This document shows, piece by piece, positions 25,773-34,836 of a stretch of 52,505 nt of DNA. Origin of the DNA: Geobacteraceae bacterium (GTDB lineage Bacteria; Desulfobacterota; Desulfuromonadia; Geobacterales; Pseudopelobacteraceae). The stretch spans positions 1-52,505 of the forward strand of contig JANXYR010000005.1 of NCBI GenBank assembly GCA_025355965.1, given 5' to 3'. Position 1 is the stretch's first letter, and every line of letters starts with the position of its first letter. The notes below the pieces were generated by a model. The model was not told the origin of the DNA. It did not search any database and saw nothing but the letters and a program-made list of their open reading frames with translations. The translations under genes were made by a program, and so were the position numbers.

Positions 25773-26153
25773 TTACTGGCCCGTATTAGTCCTCAAGCCT
25801 GCAGCAATATTGAAATCAATATCAATTACAATAGTAAGCTTTTCCGGATCAGGAAAAGCCAATACCTCGAACAATCGCTTGTCTATAAAAATACTGAGAT
25901 TGAGGATATCCTCACGCAGATTTTTTGGCAACGGGTTTTCCGGATCAGACAGCTCTGCCTGAAAAAAACTCCATACTTTCTGATTGAATTTGACGGCTTC
26001 AAGCATTTTCTGATCCCGATCAGGGGCGTCCCAGTTATCCTTTACACTTTTCAGCATGAGCCCTGCACGTGAAAGAACCGAGGCCTCAAGTTCCCGACCG
26101 CTCATATTTTCCTTTTGATTTGTTGTATAGGCATTAACCAAGTTTTGTTGCAT
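25773..26153 (-). CDS. flaF: Flagellar biosynthesis regulator FlaF
   Basis: This 126-residue protein has the FlaF family pattern: a NAYTTNQKENMSGRELEASV N-terminus, a central DNWDAPDRDQKMLEAVKFNQ stretch and LREDILNLSIFIDKRLFE. In alphaproteobacteria FlaF aids flagellin secretion and synthesis opposite FlbT. Its start overlaps the flbT end by 20 bases. The final tail (LRTNTGQ) may be poorly conserved. Confidence 0.88.
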   Translation of the reverse strand: MQQNLVNAYTTNQKENMSGRELEASVLSRAGLMLKSVKDNWDAPDRDQKMLEAVKFNQKVWSFFQAELSDPENPLPKNLREDILNLSIFIDKRLFEVLAFPDPEKLTIVIDIDFNIAAGLRTNTGQ

Positions 26154-26532
26154 GTCTAATTAACTCCTCTTCATAGGAAATCAGTTTTTTTGCGGTTTTC
26201 AGAGCTGCGTAGAAATTTAAATCGACAATATACGCGCTTATCTGTGAAATCAAGTCATTTGTACTTGGTGCAGCGGCGAGAATGTCCCGCACAAGATCCC
26301 AGTATACCTTGGCAAGATCAGGTGTCAAGCCGCCACTAATATACATTAACTGAATAGTAAGATACAGTTTCTTACACGGAGATGATGCTTCGGCATCAGT
26401 CAGAATATCCTTCTGCCTGAGAAGCGTTACCTTGTTTTCAATCTGCAGATGTGCGACTGCCGGGCCATTCTTTATGACAGCCCCACCCAAAATAACACGT
26501 TCTCCCGGTTTTAGGGTCAGTGTAAGGGGCAT
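26134..26532 (-). CDS. flbT: Flagellar biosynthesis repressor FlbT
   Basis: This 132-residue protein matches FlbT: LTLKPGERVILGGAVIKNG at the N-terminus, LLRQKDILTDAEASSPCKKL, and a helical C-terminal half. In Caulobacter FlbT binds flagellin mRNA and limits its translation. It overlaps flaF and lies two bases after the upstream unknown gene, so the three form one operon downstream of fliC. Confidence 0.9.
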   Translation of the reverse strand: MPLTLTLKPGERVILGGAVIKNGPAVAHLQIENKVTLLRQKDILTDAEASSPCKKLYLTIQLMYISGGLTPDLAKVYWDLVRDILAAAPSTNDLISQISAYIVDLNFYAALKTAKKLISYEEELIRHATKLG

Positions 26533-26534
26533 GT

Positions 26535-27167
26535 TTAGCTCCCCATGATCGACTTACTCATGGATTCTTGCACCAATCCGATCTGACTGGAAATAACGTC
26601 CAGTTGCTTCGCGGCTGCATTAACATGTGAATCCGGAGCATCGCTCGGTAGAGTGGGTGTTTGGATGGTGTTGCCAGATCCACTAAAAAGATCTGCCCAG
26701 AGATGCTTTACCGATTCATAAGCTGGAGGTGGTGGGGTCGGTACCATCAAGCTCATCATCTGTTTTTTAAGTCCAGCATAAGTCATCAATTGGGCGATAC
26801 GCTCTTTGCTTTCAACAGAGTAGGGTGGATATGTCTTGATGATCTGGTCTAACGACGACTTCATATCTGTCACTACGGCAGAAGTCGCTTTCAGCCCCTC
26901 ATTGGTCTGACGAAGATTGGTTGCCACTGAATTGAGAAAATCGGAAATGCTGCCCATTTTCTGCAACGTATCTACGGTGTTCTTAGGGAGTTCTACATTG
27001 ATGGAAACCTTGTCACCCGCAATCGTCTGGACCATATTTTCTTTACTTGCATTCTGGGCATCTTGATACTGAGCGGATTTTGGTGCCAGCATCTGCTGTA
27101 CACCGGACTGCTGCATTTGAACAGCTGTAGCTGCTGCCAGTCGCTGATCATTACCTTCGACTCTCAT
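26535..27167 (-). CDS. Unknown protein of the flagellin operon
   Basis: This 210-residue protein has no membrane segment. It is rich in Gln, Ser and Lys, with helical regions (VDTLQKMGSISDFLNSVA, LKATSAVVTDMKSSLDQIIK) and a proline stretch (VPTPPPPAYE). The start at 27167 follows GGGAGGTGA at eight bases; the GTG at 27176 lies inside that ribosome site. It sits between fliC and flbT, suggesting a flagellin chaperone, capping or filament-associated role; no family recognised. Confidence 0.7.
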   Translation of the reverse strand: MRVEGNDQRLAAATAVQMQQSGVQQMLAPKSAQYQDAQNASKENMVQTIAGDKVSINVELPKNTVDTLQKMGSISDFLNSVATNLRQTNEGLKATSAVVTDMKSSLDQIIKTYPPYSVESKERIAQLMTYAGLKKQMMSLMVPTPPPPAYESVKHLWADLFSGSGNTIQTPTLPSDAPDSHVNAAAKQLDVISSQIGLVQESMSKSIMGS

Positions 27168-27199
27168 GGTAGTCACCTCCCTAAACTTGAATACGTAAA

Positions 27200-27223
27200 C
27201 GGGGAGAGGTTGCCCTCTCCCCG
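27200..27223 (-). terminator. Hairpin after fliC
   Basis: A perfect 10-bp stem CGGGGAGAGG / CCTCTCCCCG with a 4-base loop lies 34 bases downstream of fliC. The T tract is weak (GTTTACG), so it may act as a partial terminator or an mRNA 3'-end stabiliser, allowing some read-through into flbT-flaF. Confidence 0.65.
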
Positions 27224-27256
27224 CTCAGGTTTAATAATCCGCTTTCTCAGTTATGG

Positions 27257-28072
27257 CTAGAAGAGTCTGAGAACCGACTGTGCAGCCTGTGAAGAGAGGC
27301 TCAGGGCTGTGGTACCCAGAGACTGACGGGTCTGCAGCATCAGCATGTTAGCGCCTTCATTATTCATGTCGGCAAGGGTCAGACCATCGGCACCTTGCTG
27401 CAGGGTGTTGATGACGTTAGCTGTGAAATCCTGACGGGCGGTAATAACTGACAGGTTACTGGCCAGAGTTGAAGACTTTGCACGGAGGGTCGTCAGTGCG
27501 GTGTCCATGTTAGCCATTGCCTGAGTAGCATTTCCACTAGTATCCCAACCAATTGCGGAAGTTACACCGAGAGTTACTGAATCAGCTTTAAAGCCTGCTA
27601 CTGTGAGGTTTGCGTCAGCAGTTTTGGCGGAAAACTCAATAGAAAGGGTTCCGTCTGTCAACAAGTTTGTCCCACGGTAGGAAGAGTCACTGGCCAGAGT
27701 GGTGATCTGAGAAGTGACCTGCAGAAATTGACTTTCATACGTTAGCTGGGACAGTGTGTCAGAGGTCGATGCCGCTGCACTAGCAAGACCTTTTGCTGAC
27801 TGGATAAGTGCTGTGATTGCTTTGATGCCGTTGTCAGCGCTTTTGATCGTTTGCACAGCCTCGCTCATGCCGTCCTTACGATCATTCAAGTCACTGGCGC
27901 GTTCCATATGACCCTGAGCGGCAAAAAAGTTTGTCGGGTTATCAAGTGCTGAGTTAACCCTTTTTCCAGTGCTCAAACGATCCTGGGTTGTTGTCAGCTG
28001 GGCAGCTGTTTTCTGGAGAGCAAGAAGATTGTTCCTCATGCCTGCGGTTAGGGAGATGTCTGAGATTGCCAT
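27257..28072 (-). CDS. fliC: Flagellin
   Basis: This 271-residue flagellin has the conserved N-terminal D0/D1 region (MAISDISLTAGMRNNLLALQ, LSTGKRVNSALDNPTNFFAA) and a C-terminal D1/D0 region ending in LSSQAAQSVLRLF. Almost nothing lies between them, so it lacks the variable surface domains D2/D3. AAAGGAG precedes the ATG, a small hairpin (28096-28113) lies in the 5' leader, and a sigma-28 promoter is at 28137-28163. The neighbouring glycosylation genes make it the probable substrate. It is Ser/Thr-rich, fitting O-glycosylation. Confidence 0.95.
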   Translation of the reverse strand: MAISDISLTAGMRNNLLALQKTAAQLTTTQDRLSTGKRVNSALDNPTNFFAAQGHMERASDLNDRKDGMSEAVQTIKSADNGIKAITALIQSAKGLASAAASTSDTLSQLTYESQFLQVTSQITTLASDSSYRGTNLLTDGTLSIEFSAKTADANLTVAGFKADSVTLGVTSAIGWDTSGNATQAMANMDTALTTLRAKSSTLASNLSVITARQDFTANVINTLQQGADGLTLADMNNEGANMLMLQTRQSLGTTALSLSSQAAQSVLRLF

Positions 28073-28095
28073 GATATTACTCCTTTCTGGTGTGT

Positions 28096-28113
28096 ACCGG
28101 CTTTATTTCCGGT
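28096..28113 (-). promoter_or_regulatory. Small hairpin in the fliC 5' leader
   Basis: ACCGG-N8-CCGGT lies in the transcribed leader, about 25-40 bases before the start codon. It is a possible target for post-transcriptional control such as FlbT binding; that role is speculative. Confidence 0.4.
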
Positions 28114-28136
28114 TGCGCTTTCTGCGCTTACTATGC

Positions 28137-28163
28137 ATATCGACTGTTAATGGAAACACTTTA
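28137..28163 (-). promoter_or_regulatory. Sigma-28 (FliA) promoter of fliC
   Basis: On the minus strand, TAAA-N15-GTCGATAT matches the consensus TAAA-N15-GCCGATAA with two mismatches at exact spacing. It lies between the end of the giant TPR/GT gene and fliC. Confidence 0.8.
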
Positions 28164-28182
28164 GGGGAAAAATATCTCTTCT

Positions 28183-31100
28183 CTATAATAATCGTATCTC
28201 AACTCTGTCTTCCCATTTTATTTTAAGCTGCTCTCTGGCAAACATGTACGGGATATTAGCCGGCAGAGTTTTAAGTGTTGCTGAGAGCAGGTACGGAAGG
28301 CTGAGCAGCAATACCTGATAGTCACAACGTGGAAGCAATTCTCCATGTAGGATCACTTCTTTGACGCCACTAACTGAGGCCATCAGTGTAGCCAAGCTTG
28401 GCTGGCAGCTTATGATTATCCGGTAACCGGCATCTGCAAGCAACGGCAAAAAACGGCAGAACATAATTGTATCACCATACCCCTGCTCGCAGTGAACTAG
28501 AACTGATGTGCCGACAGGATGTGATCCGAGTTGTTCGGGCGAAAGGAAGGGCAAAGGCGGAATCTGTCCTGCCGGAATTCGTCGCAACCGCCATTCGAAA
28601 TGTTGCCATCCCTCTGAGTACTCCCCAAGTGCCAGAAGTGAATAAGCCAAGTTTATATGGCCAGTGACATGTCCAGGGTCCAGAACAATTACCTTCCGAA
28701 AAGAAGCTGCCGCCTCATGAAACTTGCCAAGTAATGACAAGGATGTCCCTACGTTCAAATGTGCATCAGGACAGGAGCCGTCATTTATCACAGCTTGATT
28801 GTAATGTTCCAGGGATTGCTCTAACGACAGCCTATTCGATGAAATCACAGAGTTATGGTGTTGAGTCCGCTTCAATATTTTGTCGTTGGAATATTTACCG
28901 GATTGGAGTGAAAGTTGTGCTGCCACATTATCAATTACACTACTCCAATCACCAAAGTCCGGCTGCCGAAACAGGCGCAACACACCAGGATACCACGGGC
29001 TGTCATCGCGGCTTTGCAGCCAGCGCCATTCGGCTACGTGGGGAAGGATCACCCAAGTTGGGCATCCGGAGGCGGCTGCCAGATGTGCCACGGAAGTATC
29101 GACAGATATGACCAGATCAAGGCTTGCCATTAAAGCGGCAGTATCTTCAAAGTCTCGAATATGATCGGTAAGGTCGATTAACGGTAACGAATTATCCGTA
29201 TTATCGATATATTCCCTTGGCTGCAGGCGGAAAAAGGCTACATCAGGAACTCCAAACAATGGCGCAAAGGCTTCAATTGGACAGATCCTATTTAGTGTCA
29301 GTGGGTTATCCTGACGACAAGACCAAGCCAGGCCCACCCGTAGTTTCGAATGAAATGACGCTTTGCTTATTGGCCTTGATTGCGTATGTACACAGCAGTT
29401 CAAAGCCTCGGTGACCGATGCTATCAACGCAGGCCAATCGCCAGCGCAAGGCTGGCGGAAAAGTTGCATGGTTGGATACCAAGGGCTATCCTGACGTTGG
29501 CTTAGCCAACGCCATTCCGAAACATACGGAAGCATTAGCCATGTTCTCGCGCCAAGCGCACCTGCTAGGTGAGCAACGGCAGTATCAATTGTAATCACCA
29601 GATCAAGGTTGGCAATAAATCCGGCAGTATCGGCAAAATCAGTGATGTGACCAGTAAGATCCTTTAGCGGAAAAGCAGCGCCGAACTCTGCCAGTTGTTC
29701 CGCCCCCAGTCCGATCTGGAGAGTGTAAAACTCGACTCCAGGAACCGACCACAAAGGCGCGAACATCTCTAACCGACAAGAGCGCTTGCGATTGAGCACT
29801 TGACTCTGTTTTGCAAACCAGACGAGCCCTACCCGGAATGCCGTGGCAGCTCCCAGACGCTGTTGCCAAACCTTAACGTCAGCTGGCTCGGCGGCAAGAT
29901 ATGGGATGTGTGATGGCACTGTTTCCAAGGTTGTCCCGAACAGTAGCGGAAGCGACATCATTGGTAGATGGCAGTCGAAAGTGGGGAGAGGCTCACCTGC
30001 GACCACTACTTCGGCGTCCACTTTAAGAGAATGCAGCAGACGTTTTAAGGCAGACACCTGAGATTCTATGACAACTTTGCCCCCACGTTCGGCTACCATC
30101 GGTACATACCTTGCGAACTGGATTGTATCGCCAAACCCCTGTTCGGCATGCAGCAAAATAGTTTTCCCGGCCAAAGGAGAGCCGTCCCAACATGGCTGGG
30201 TAAAATGACGCATTTTGACCGGATTTGTTTTTTTGAACCGCCACTCGTATTCTCGCCACCCTTCCAAGTATTTTCCAGCCGACAGCAGCGCCACCGACAG
30301 ATTCCAATGCCCGTCAGCATAACCATAGTCTACTTCAAGAAGGTGACGGTAAACGGAGATGGCCTCATCTAGCCGACCCTGATCATTCAGCTCCACCCCA
30401 AGGTTGTTGAGTATGGTCACGCAATCCGGCAGCAACGCCAATGCCTGACGGTAGCTGGCTTCAGCTTCCTCGTGTCGCTCAAGGCTATGATAGACCATCC
30501 CCAATTTATTCCAAGAGTCGGCTCGCCCAGACTCGTGAGTCAATACCTGTTGATAGGCAATTATTGCATCTTCAAATTTTTCTTCGGCCTGAAATGTTTC
30601 AGCGATACCCTGAAAGGTGTCCGTACAGTTCGGGTCAACAGAAAGTGCCTTTTTATAGTATGAATGAGCCAACTCGTACTCCCGCCGAGCTTTCGCTATT
30701 TCTCCAAGACAAAGATGGGCCGGCACGAAGTCCGGCGCCAACTGGAGCACTCGTTCATAGCAGGCACATGCTCCATCCGAATTTCCAAGAGACATGCAGG
30801 CATTACCCATATTGAACAGGGGTTGTATGTAGTTTGGATTTTGCGAAATAGCGATCCGATAACAATTAATGGCTTCTTCATACCTTTGCATGGCATCAAG
30901 TGCAACACCCCTGTTGCAATAGGCCTTGGCGTTATCAGGATTGCTGTCGATCTCCGCAGCGAAGGCTCGTTCTGCTTCTTCAATGTATCCCATGTTCATC
31001 AAATCAATCCCCGACTGATCAATGTGAACCGGACCTGCAAGCAGCTGAGAGATCTCTTTTCGTACTCTGCTAATTACTTCAGGCCAATTGCCAGAGGATT

Positions 31101-34100
31101 TTTGACGGAATAGGCGCATCGTAGGATACCAAGGAGAATCTTCTCTCTCCAGTAGCCAGCGCCAATCAGGTATGAATGGCAGCAAGGTCCAGACTGGCTT
31201 CCCAAGCGCACCGGCCAGATGTGCCACGGCGGTATCGACACTGATTACCAGATCAAGGTTCATGACTATCGCAGCAGTGTCAGAAAAGTCATTGATCCGG
31301 CCTGAAAGATCGACCACTTTCATCGTATCAGGAAAATCCAGGAGCTGTTCCTTACCTTTGTCAAGCTGCAGACTGTAAAAATCAACGCCTGAAAACTGGC
31401 CTAATGGAAGAAAATCCGATAATGTACACGAACGATTCCGATCATCTCTGTGGATGGGTGAACCCTGCCAGACCAAGCCAATACGGAAACGTCCATCCAA
31501 AGGCAATATTTGCTGCCAATCTTCAATCTTTTCACGGTTTGCCCAGAGATACGGTACTTTACACGGAATGGTTTCGAGAGTTGTCCCCAGCAGGCAGGGG
31601 AGACTCAACACCGGCACATGAAGATCAAAATCCGGTAGCGGTCCAGCTTGGGAAACTACTTGGTTTACACCCTCGACACTTTCCAGTAGAGATACCAATT
31701 CCGGCACTGCAGACACAATTATATCTCCGCCAATTGTAGCGACTATTGAAGCATACCTTATGAACTGGATCATGTCGCCCCGACCTTGCTCCATATGGAT
31801 CAAGAGGGTCTTTCCTTCGAGGGAAGAACCATCCCATTGCGGGCGACCTAAATCAGGGATTTTTACCTTAAAGTTTTGTGCCTTCCAGCGCCAATTATAT
31901 TCCTGCCAGCCATTTCGAAAGTCGCCCTGTTGAAGCAAAAGCATCCCAAGCAGCCAGTGGGCGTCAGCATGCGTAGGATCATATTGTATTGTTGCACGCG
32001 CAGAGACAATTGCGTCTTTATAACAACCACAAAGCAGCAGCGAATTTGCCAGGTTGTAGTGCGTCTTCACAAAGGATGGGTCCAAATTTAGTGCAGCGCG
32101 GTAGTACTTGATTGTCTCCTGAGGCCGGCCTTGAAGGTGTAGTATGACACCCAGGCTATGCTGTGGGTCTGGCAAACTTGGGTCATGATCAACTATCTGC
32201 CGGAAGCAGCGTTCTGCTCCGTCAAGATCGCCTTCTTCCTTGAGTCGGCTACCCAAATTGTACAAAGTCTCAATATCGTCGCCCCGATGACCACCCTCTT
32301 TAACCCTCTCTAACCATTCTGCAAGCGCATCTCTGACACGCGTAATCGTCCTTGCCCAATCACCTTGGCCTTCTTGCCAGAACAGACGTGCGGTTGGATA
32401 CCATGGTGACTCATCCCGCCCTATGAGCCAGCGCCAATCGTAGACATGCGGGAGAATGACCCAGACCGGCTTTCCCATAGCCCCGGCAAGATGGGTCACA
32501 GCTGTGTCAACACCGATTATCAGATCCAAATTGGCTATGAATGCAGCAGTGTCTGACATATCCTTCAGTCTGGCTGTATGATCAAGGAGATCCATGCTGG
32601 CAGAATGGATCTCCTCCGTTCCTGCGCCGACCTGCAGGCTGAAGAACCGTGCTCCGGATAGAGCAGCGAGGGGCGAAAACATTGCTAATGGGCAGGAGCG
32701 TTCACTATCAACCGGGTTGTTGGGACTGCCACGCCAAACCAGACCGACACGATATGTCCGTTCACCGGCAAGAATATTTTGCCATTCCGCAACCTTTGTC
32801 GCATCGGGGACGATATACGGTATCTGGTTAGGGACGGTTGCCAGAGTTGTTCCGAAGAGATGTGGCAGGCTGAGAAGATGGATATAGACATCTGTCACAG
32901 GCGGGGTTGCGGACTTTGGAAGAACCTGCGCAATACTCGGAAATGACTGAAACAAAGGGATAAGCGGTGGATCAACTTCCAGAATGACTTTTCCACCTCG
33001 CTCGGCAACTAGCGGGAGATAGCGGGCAAACTGGATTACATCCCCCATTCCCTGCTCTCCAAAGACGAGTATACTTTTGCCCTCTAAAGGCGAGCCATCC
33101 CAGTGAGGCTGCGGATAGCATCGCAAGTCAATTTTATATTTCTTGTTGGCCAAGCGCACTTCAAAATTAGCAAACCCGGCAAGATAATCTCCACTGCGAA
33201 GCTGCAAATAGGCCAAATTATATTTGGCTTCCACGCACTCTGGATTGATTGCCAGCATTTTATGGCAGCATTCAAAAGCGCCTATCGTATCGTCTAACTG
33301 GACTAGTGCCCCGCCCATCGCCAATAGTATTTCAATTGATTGTGGCATCTGCTCATGAGCTTTGCGCAGATACGCTTTCGCTTCGGAAAAGGCCTTATGC
33401 TTCAGACATATTTTGCCTAGACAAAACAGGATGTCGGGACTGTCTGGCTTTAGCTGAATGGCTTTCAGATAGAACTCGGTAGCTTTGGCCAATTGTTCGG
33501 ACATGTCATAAGCGCGCCCCATATTGAACAAAAGCGCCGGGTCGTCGGGAATATGCGTAAGCAGGGCACTCAACTGGTTAATGGCACTGTTGTATTTCCC
33601 TTCTGCCAGGGATTGTAATGCTGACTGAAATTGGTTTTCTTCGCTTTCCGGGTTGATTTCGAACCTCGTGGCGGACTCAGTAAACGTTTCCTTGAGTTTC
33701 TGAGCGACCTCATCAATTACCGAGGCCCAGTCCCCTGCTTGGGGTTGCCGAAAAAGTCGCATGGAGGGATACCAGGGGGAATCAGCCCGCTCAAGCATCC
33801 AGCGCCAATCTGAAGTATGAGGAAGCAGCACCCATACATGTTTCCCCAGAGCGCCTGCGAGGTGCGCCACTGCAGTGTCGATAGTAATCACAAGGTCAAG
33901 ATTTACTATCAGTGCTGCTGTGTCAGCAAAGTCACGGATAATATCCGTCAGATCAATGATCCTTTCCAAAAACATCTGTGACAATGGAAACCGGTCTTGC
34001 TCTCCAACTTGAAGGGAGTAAAATTGGAAACCGGGTAAAGAGAGTAGTTGTTCAAGATGCTCTGGAGGACAGGAACGGTTCGGGTAAGGATGTAACTTAC

Positions 34101-34836
34101 CGGCCCAGACAAGACCAACTCGCACATTATCAGTATTGTTCTCGACCCGTTCCTTCCAGGTTGAAACCAAAGTGTCCACTGGTGAAAGGTAAGGAGTGTG
34201 GTTTGGTATTGTGTCGAGAGAAGTTTGGAAAATGTGGGGTAGGCTCAACAGCGGGACGTGAAAATCAGTGAGCGGTGGAACATTAGTTTTTACAATGACC
34301 AGCTCCACACCTTCAAGTCCTGACAACAAAGAAACAAGCGGCTGCTGTACTTCGAGAGTCACACGCGCTCCCATCCGGGCCAGAAGCGGAATATAACGGG
34401 CAAACATAAGGGCATCACCCAGACCCTGTTCACAATACACCAGAATGCTGCGGCCATGTATTGCGGAGCCGTTCCAGCGGGGTTGCGAGTAGTTGCGACC
34501 GTCCGCCTCATGGATGGCTGCAAAACGGAACTCGTAATCGGTAAAGCCGTTAAGGAGGTCACCAGAACGAAGCAGGTGGGAAGCCCGGTTGTAGCGAGCT
34601 TTGGCGTTTGTAGGAGAGACCTTAAGAACCAAATCGTAACAGTGAAGTGCATCATCTGGTCGCCCTAGGAGATCCAGTACATAGCCAAGATTCAGTAAAG
34701 CTTCCAGAGATTCTGGAGCAAGCGTCAGAGTACGGCGGAAGCAATCTACGGCATCGCTATAATCACCCCTTTCCACGCACGAAATACCCTGATCGAACCA
34801 CTTTTTAGCATCTGTGTCTTTCACAACAGCCTTCAT
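28183..34836 (-). CDS. Giant multi-module TPR / GT9-like glycosyltransferase protein (2217 aa)
   Basis: The protein repeats a TPR + GT9-like module. The N-half motif (EQGxGD) occurs near residues 137, 595, 1019, 1566 and 2119; the C-half signature (DSPWYP/ESPWYP, preceded by DTAVAHLAG) near 354, 812, 1235, 1785 and 1949. Thus four complete TPR-N-C modules are followed by a lone C half (about 1835-1985), more TPRs, and a final N half ending abruptly (KWEDRVEIRLL) where a C half should begin. Its ATG directly follows the stop of the OGT gene. A role in flagellin or surface glycosylation is inferred from context. Confidence 0.88.
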   Translation of the reverse strand: MKAVVKDTDAKKWFDQGISCVERGDYSDAVDCFRRTLTLAPESLEALLNLGYVLDLLGRPDDALHCYDLVLKVSPTNAKARYNRASHLLRSGDLLNGFTDYEFRFAAIHEADGRNYSQPRWNGSAIHGRSILVYCEQGLGDALMFARYIPLLARMGARVTLEVQQPLVSLLSGLEGVELVIVKTNVPPLTDFHVPLLSLPHIFQTSLDTIPNHTPYLSPVDTLVSTWKERVENNTDNVRVGLVWAGKLHPYPNRSCPPEHLEQLLSLPGFQFYSLQVGEQDRFPLSQMFLERIIDLTDIIRDFADTAALIVNLDLVITIDTAVAHLAGALGKHVWVLLPHTSDWRWMLERADSPWYPSMRLFRQPQAGDWASVIDEVAQKLKETFTESATRFEINPESEENQFQSALQSLAEGKYNSAINQLSALLTHIPDDPALLFNMGRAYDMSEQLAKATEFYLKAIQLKPDSPDILFCLGKICLKHKAFSEAKAYLRKAHEQMPQSIEILLAMGGALVQLDDTIGAFECCHKMLAINPECVEAKYNLAYLQLRSGDYLAGFANFEVRLANKKYKIDLRCYPQPHWDGSPLEGKSILVFGEQGMGDVIQFARYLPLVAERGGKVILEVDPPLIPLFQSFPSIAQVLPKSATPPVTDVYIHLLSLPHLFGTTLATVPNQIPYIVPDATKVAEWQNILAGERTYRVGLVWRGSPNNPVDSERSCPLAMFSPLAALSGARFFSLQVGAGTEEIHSASMDLLDHTARLKDMSDTAAFIANLDLIIGVDTAVTHLAGAMGKPVWVILPHVYDWRWLIGRDESPWYPTARLFWQEGQGDWARTITRVRDALAEWLERVKEGGHRGDDIETLYNLGSRLKEEGDLDGAERCFRQIVDHDPSLPDPQHSLGVILHLQGRPQETIKYYRAALNLDPSFVKTHYNLANSLLLCGCYKDAIVSARATIQYDPTHADAHWLLGMLLLQQGDFRNGWQEYNWRWKAQNFKVKIPDLGRPQWDGSSLEGKTLLIHMEQGRGDMIQFIRYASIVATIGGDIIVSAVPELVSLLESVEGVNQVVSQAGPLPDFDLHVPVLSLPCLLGTTLETIPCKVPYLWANREKIEDWQQILPLDGRFRIGLVWQGSPIHRDDRNRSCTLSDFLPLGQFSGVDFYSLQLDKGKEQLLDFPDTMKVVDLSGRINDFSDTAAIVMNLDLVISVDTAVAHLAGALGKPVWTLLPFIPDWRWLLEREDSPWYPTMRLFRQKSSGNWPEVISRVRKEISQLLAGPVHIDQSGIDLMNMGYIEEAERAFAAEIDSNPDNAKAYCNRGVALDAMQRYEEAINCYRIAISQNPNYIQPLFNMGNACMSLGNSDGACACYERVLQLAPDFVPAHLCLGEIAKARREYELAHSYYKKALSVDPNCTDTFQGIAETFQAEEKFEDAIIAYQQVLTHESGRADSWNKLGMVYHSLERHEEAEASYRQALALLPDCVTILNNLGVELNDQGRLDEAISVYRHLLEVDYGYADGHWNLSVALLSAGKYLEGWREYEWRFKKTNPVKMRHFTQPCWDGSPLAGKTILLHAEQGFGDTIQFARYVPMVAERGGKVVIESQVSALKRLLHSLKVDAEVVVAGEPLPTFDCHLPMMSLPLLFGTTLETVPSHIPYLAAEPADVKVWQQRLGAATAFRVGLVWFAKQSQVLNRKRSCRLEMFAPLWSVPGVEFYTLQIGLGAEQLAEFGAAFPLKDLTGHITDFADTAGFIANLDLVITIDTAVAHLAGALGARTWLMLPYVSEWRWLSQRQDSPWYPTMQLFRQPCAGDWPALIASVTEALNCCVHTQSRPISKASFHSKLRVGLAWSCRQDNPLTLNRICPIEAFAPLFGVPDVAFFRLQPREYIDNTDNSLPLIDLTDHIRDFEDTAALMASLDLVISVDTSVAHLAAASGCPTWVILPHVAEWRWLQSRDDSPWYPGVLRLFRQPDFGDWSSVIDNVAAQLSLQSGKYSNDKILKRTQHHNSVISSNRLSLEQSLEHYNQAVINDGSCPDAHLNVGTSLSLLGKFHEAAASFRKVIVLDPGHVTGHINLAYSLLALGEYSEGWQHFEWRLRRIPAGQIPPLPFLSPEQLGSHPVGTSVLVHCEQGYGDTIMFCRFLPLLADAGYRIIISCQPSLATLMASVSGVKEVILHGELLPRCDYQVLLLSLPYLLSATLKTLPANIPYMFAREQLKIKWEDRVEIRLL

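Noticed and set aside
34359..34668. Antisense ORFs of 70-98 codons inside the giant TPR/GT gene
   Set aside because: They are shadows of the coding frame on the opposite strand, without ribosome sites or recognisable domains; the same applies to other antisense ORFs across 28183-43359.
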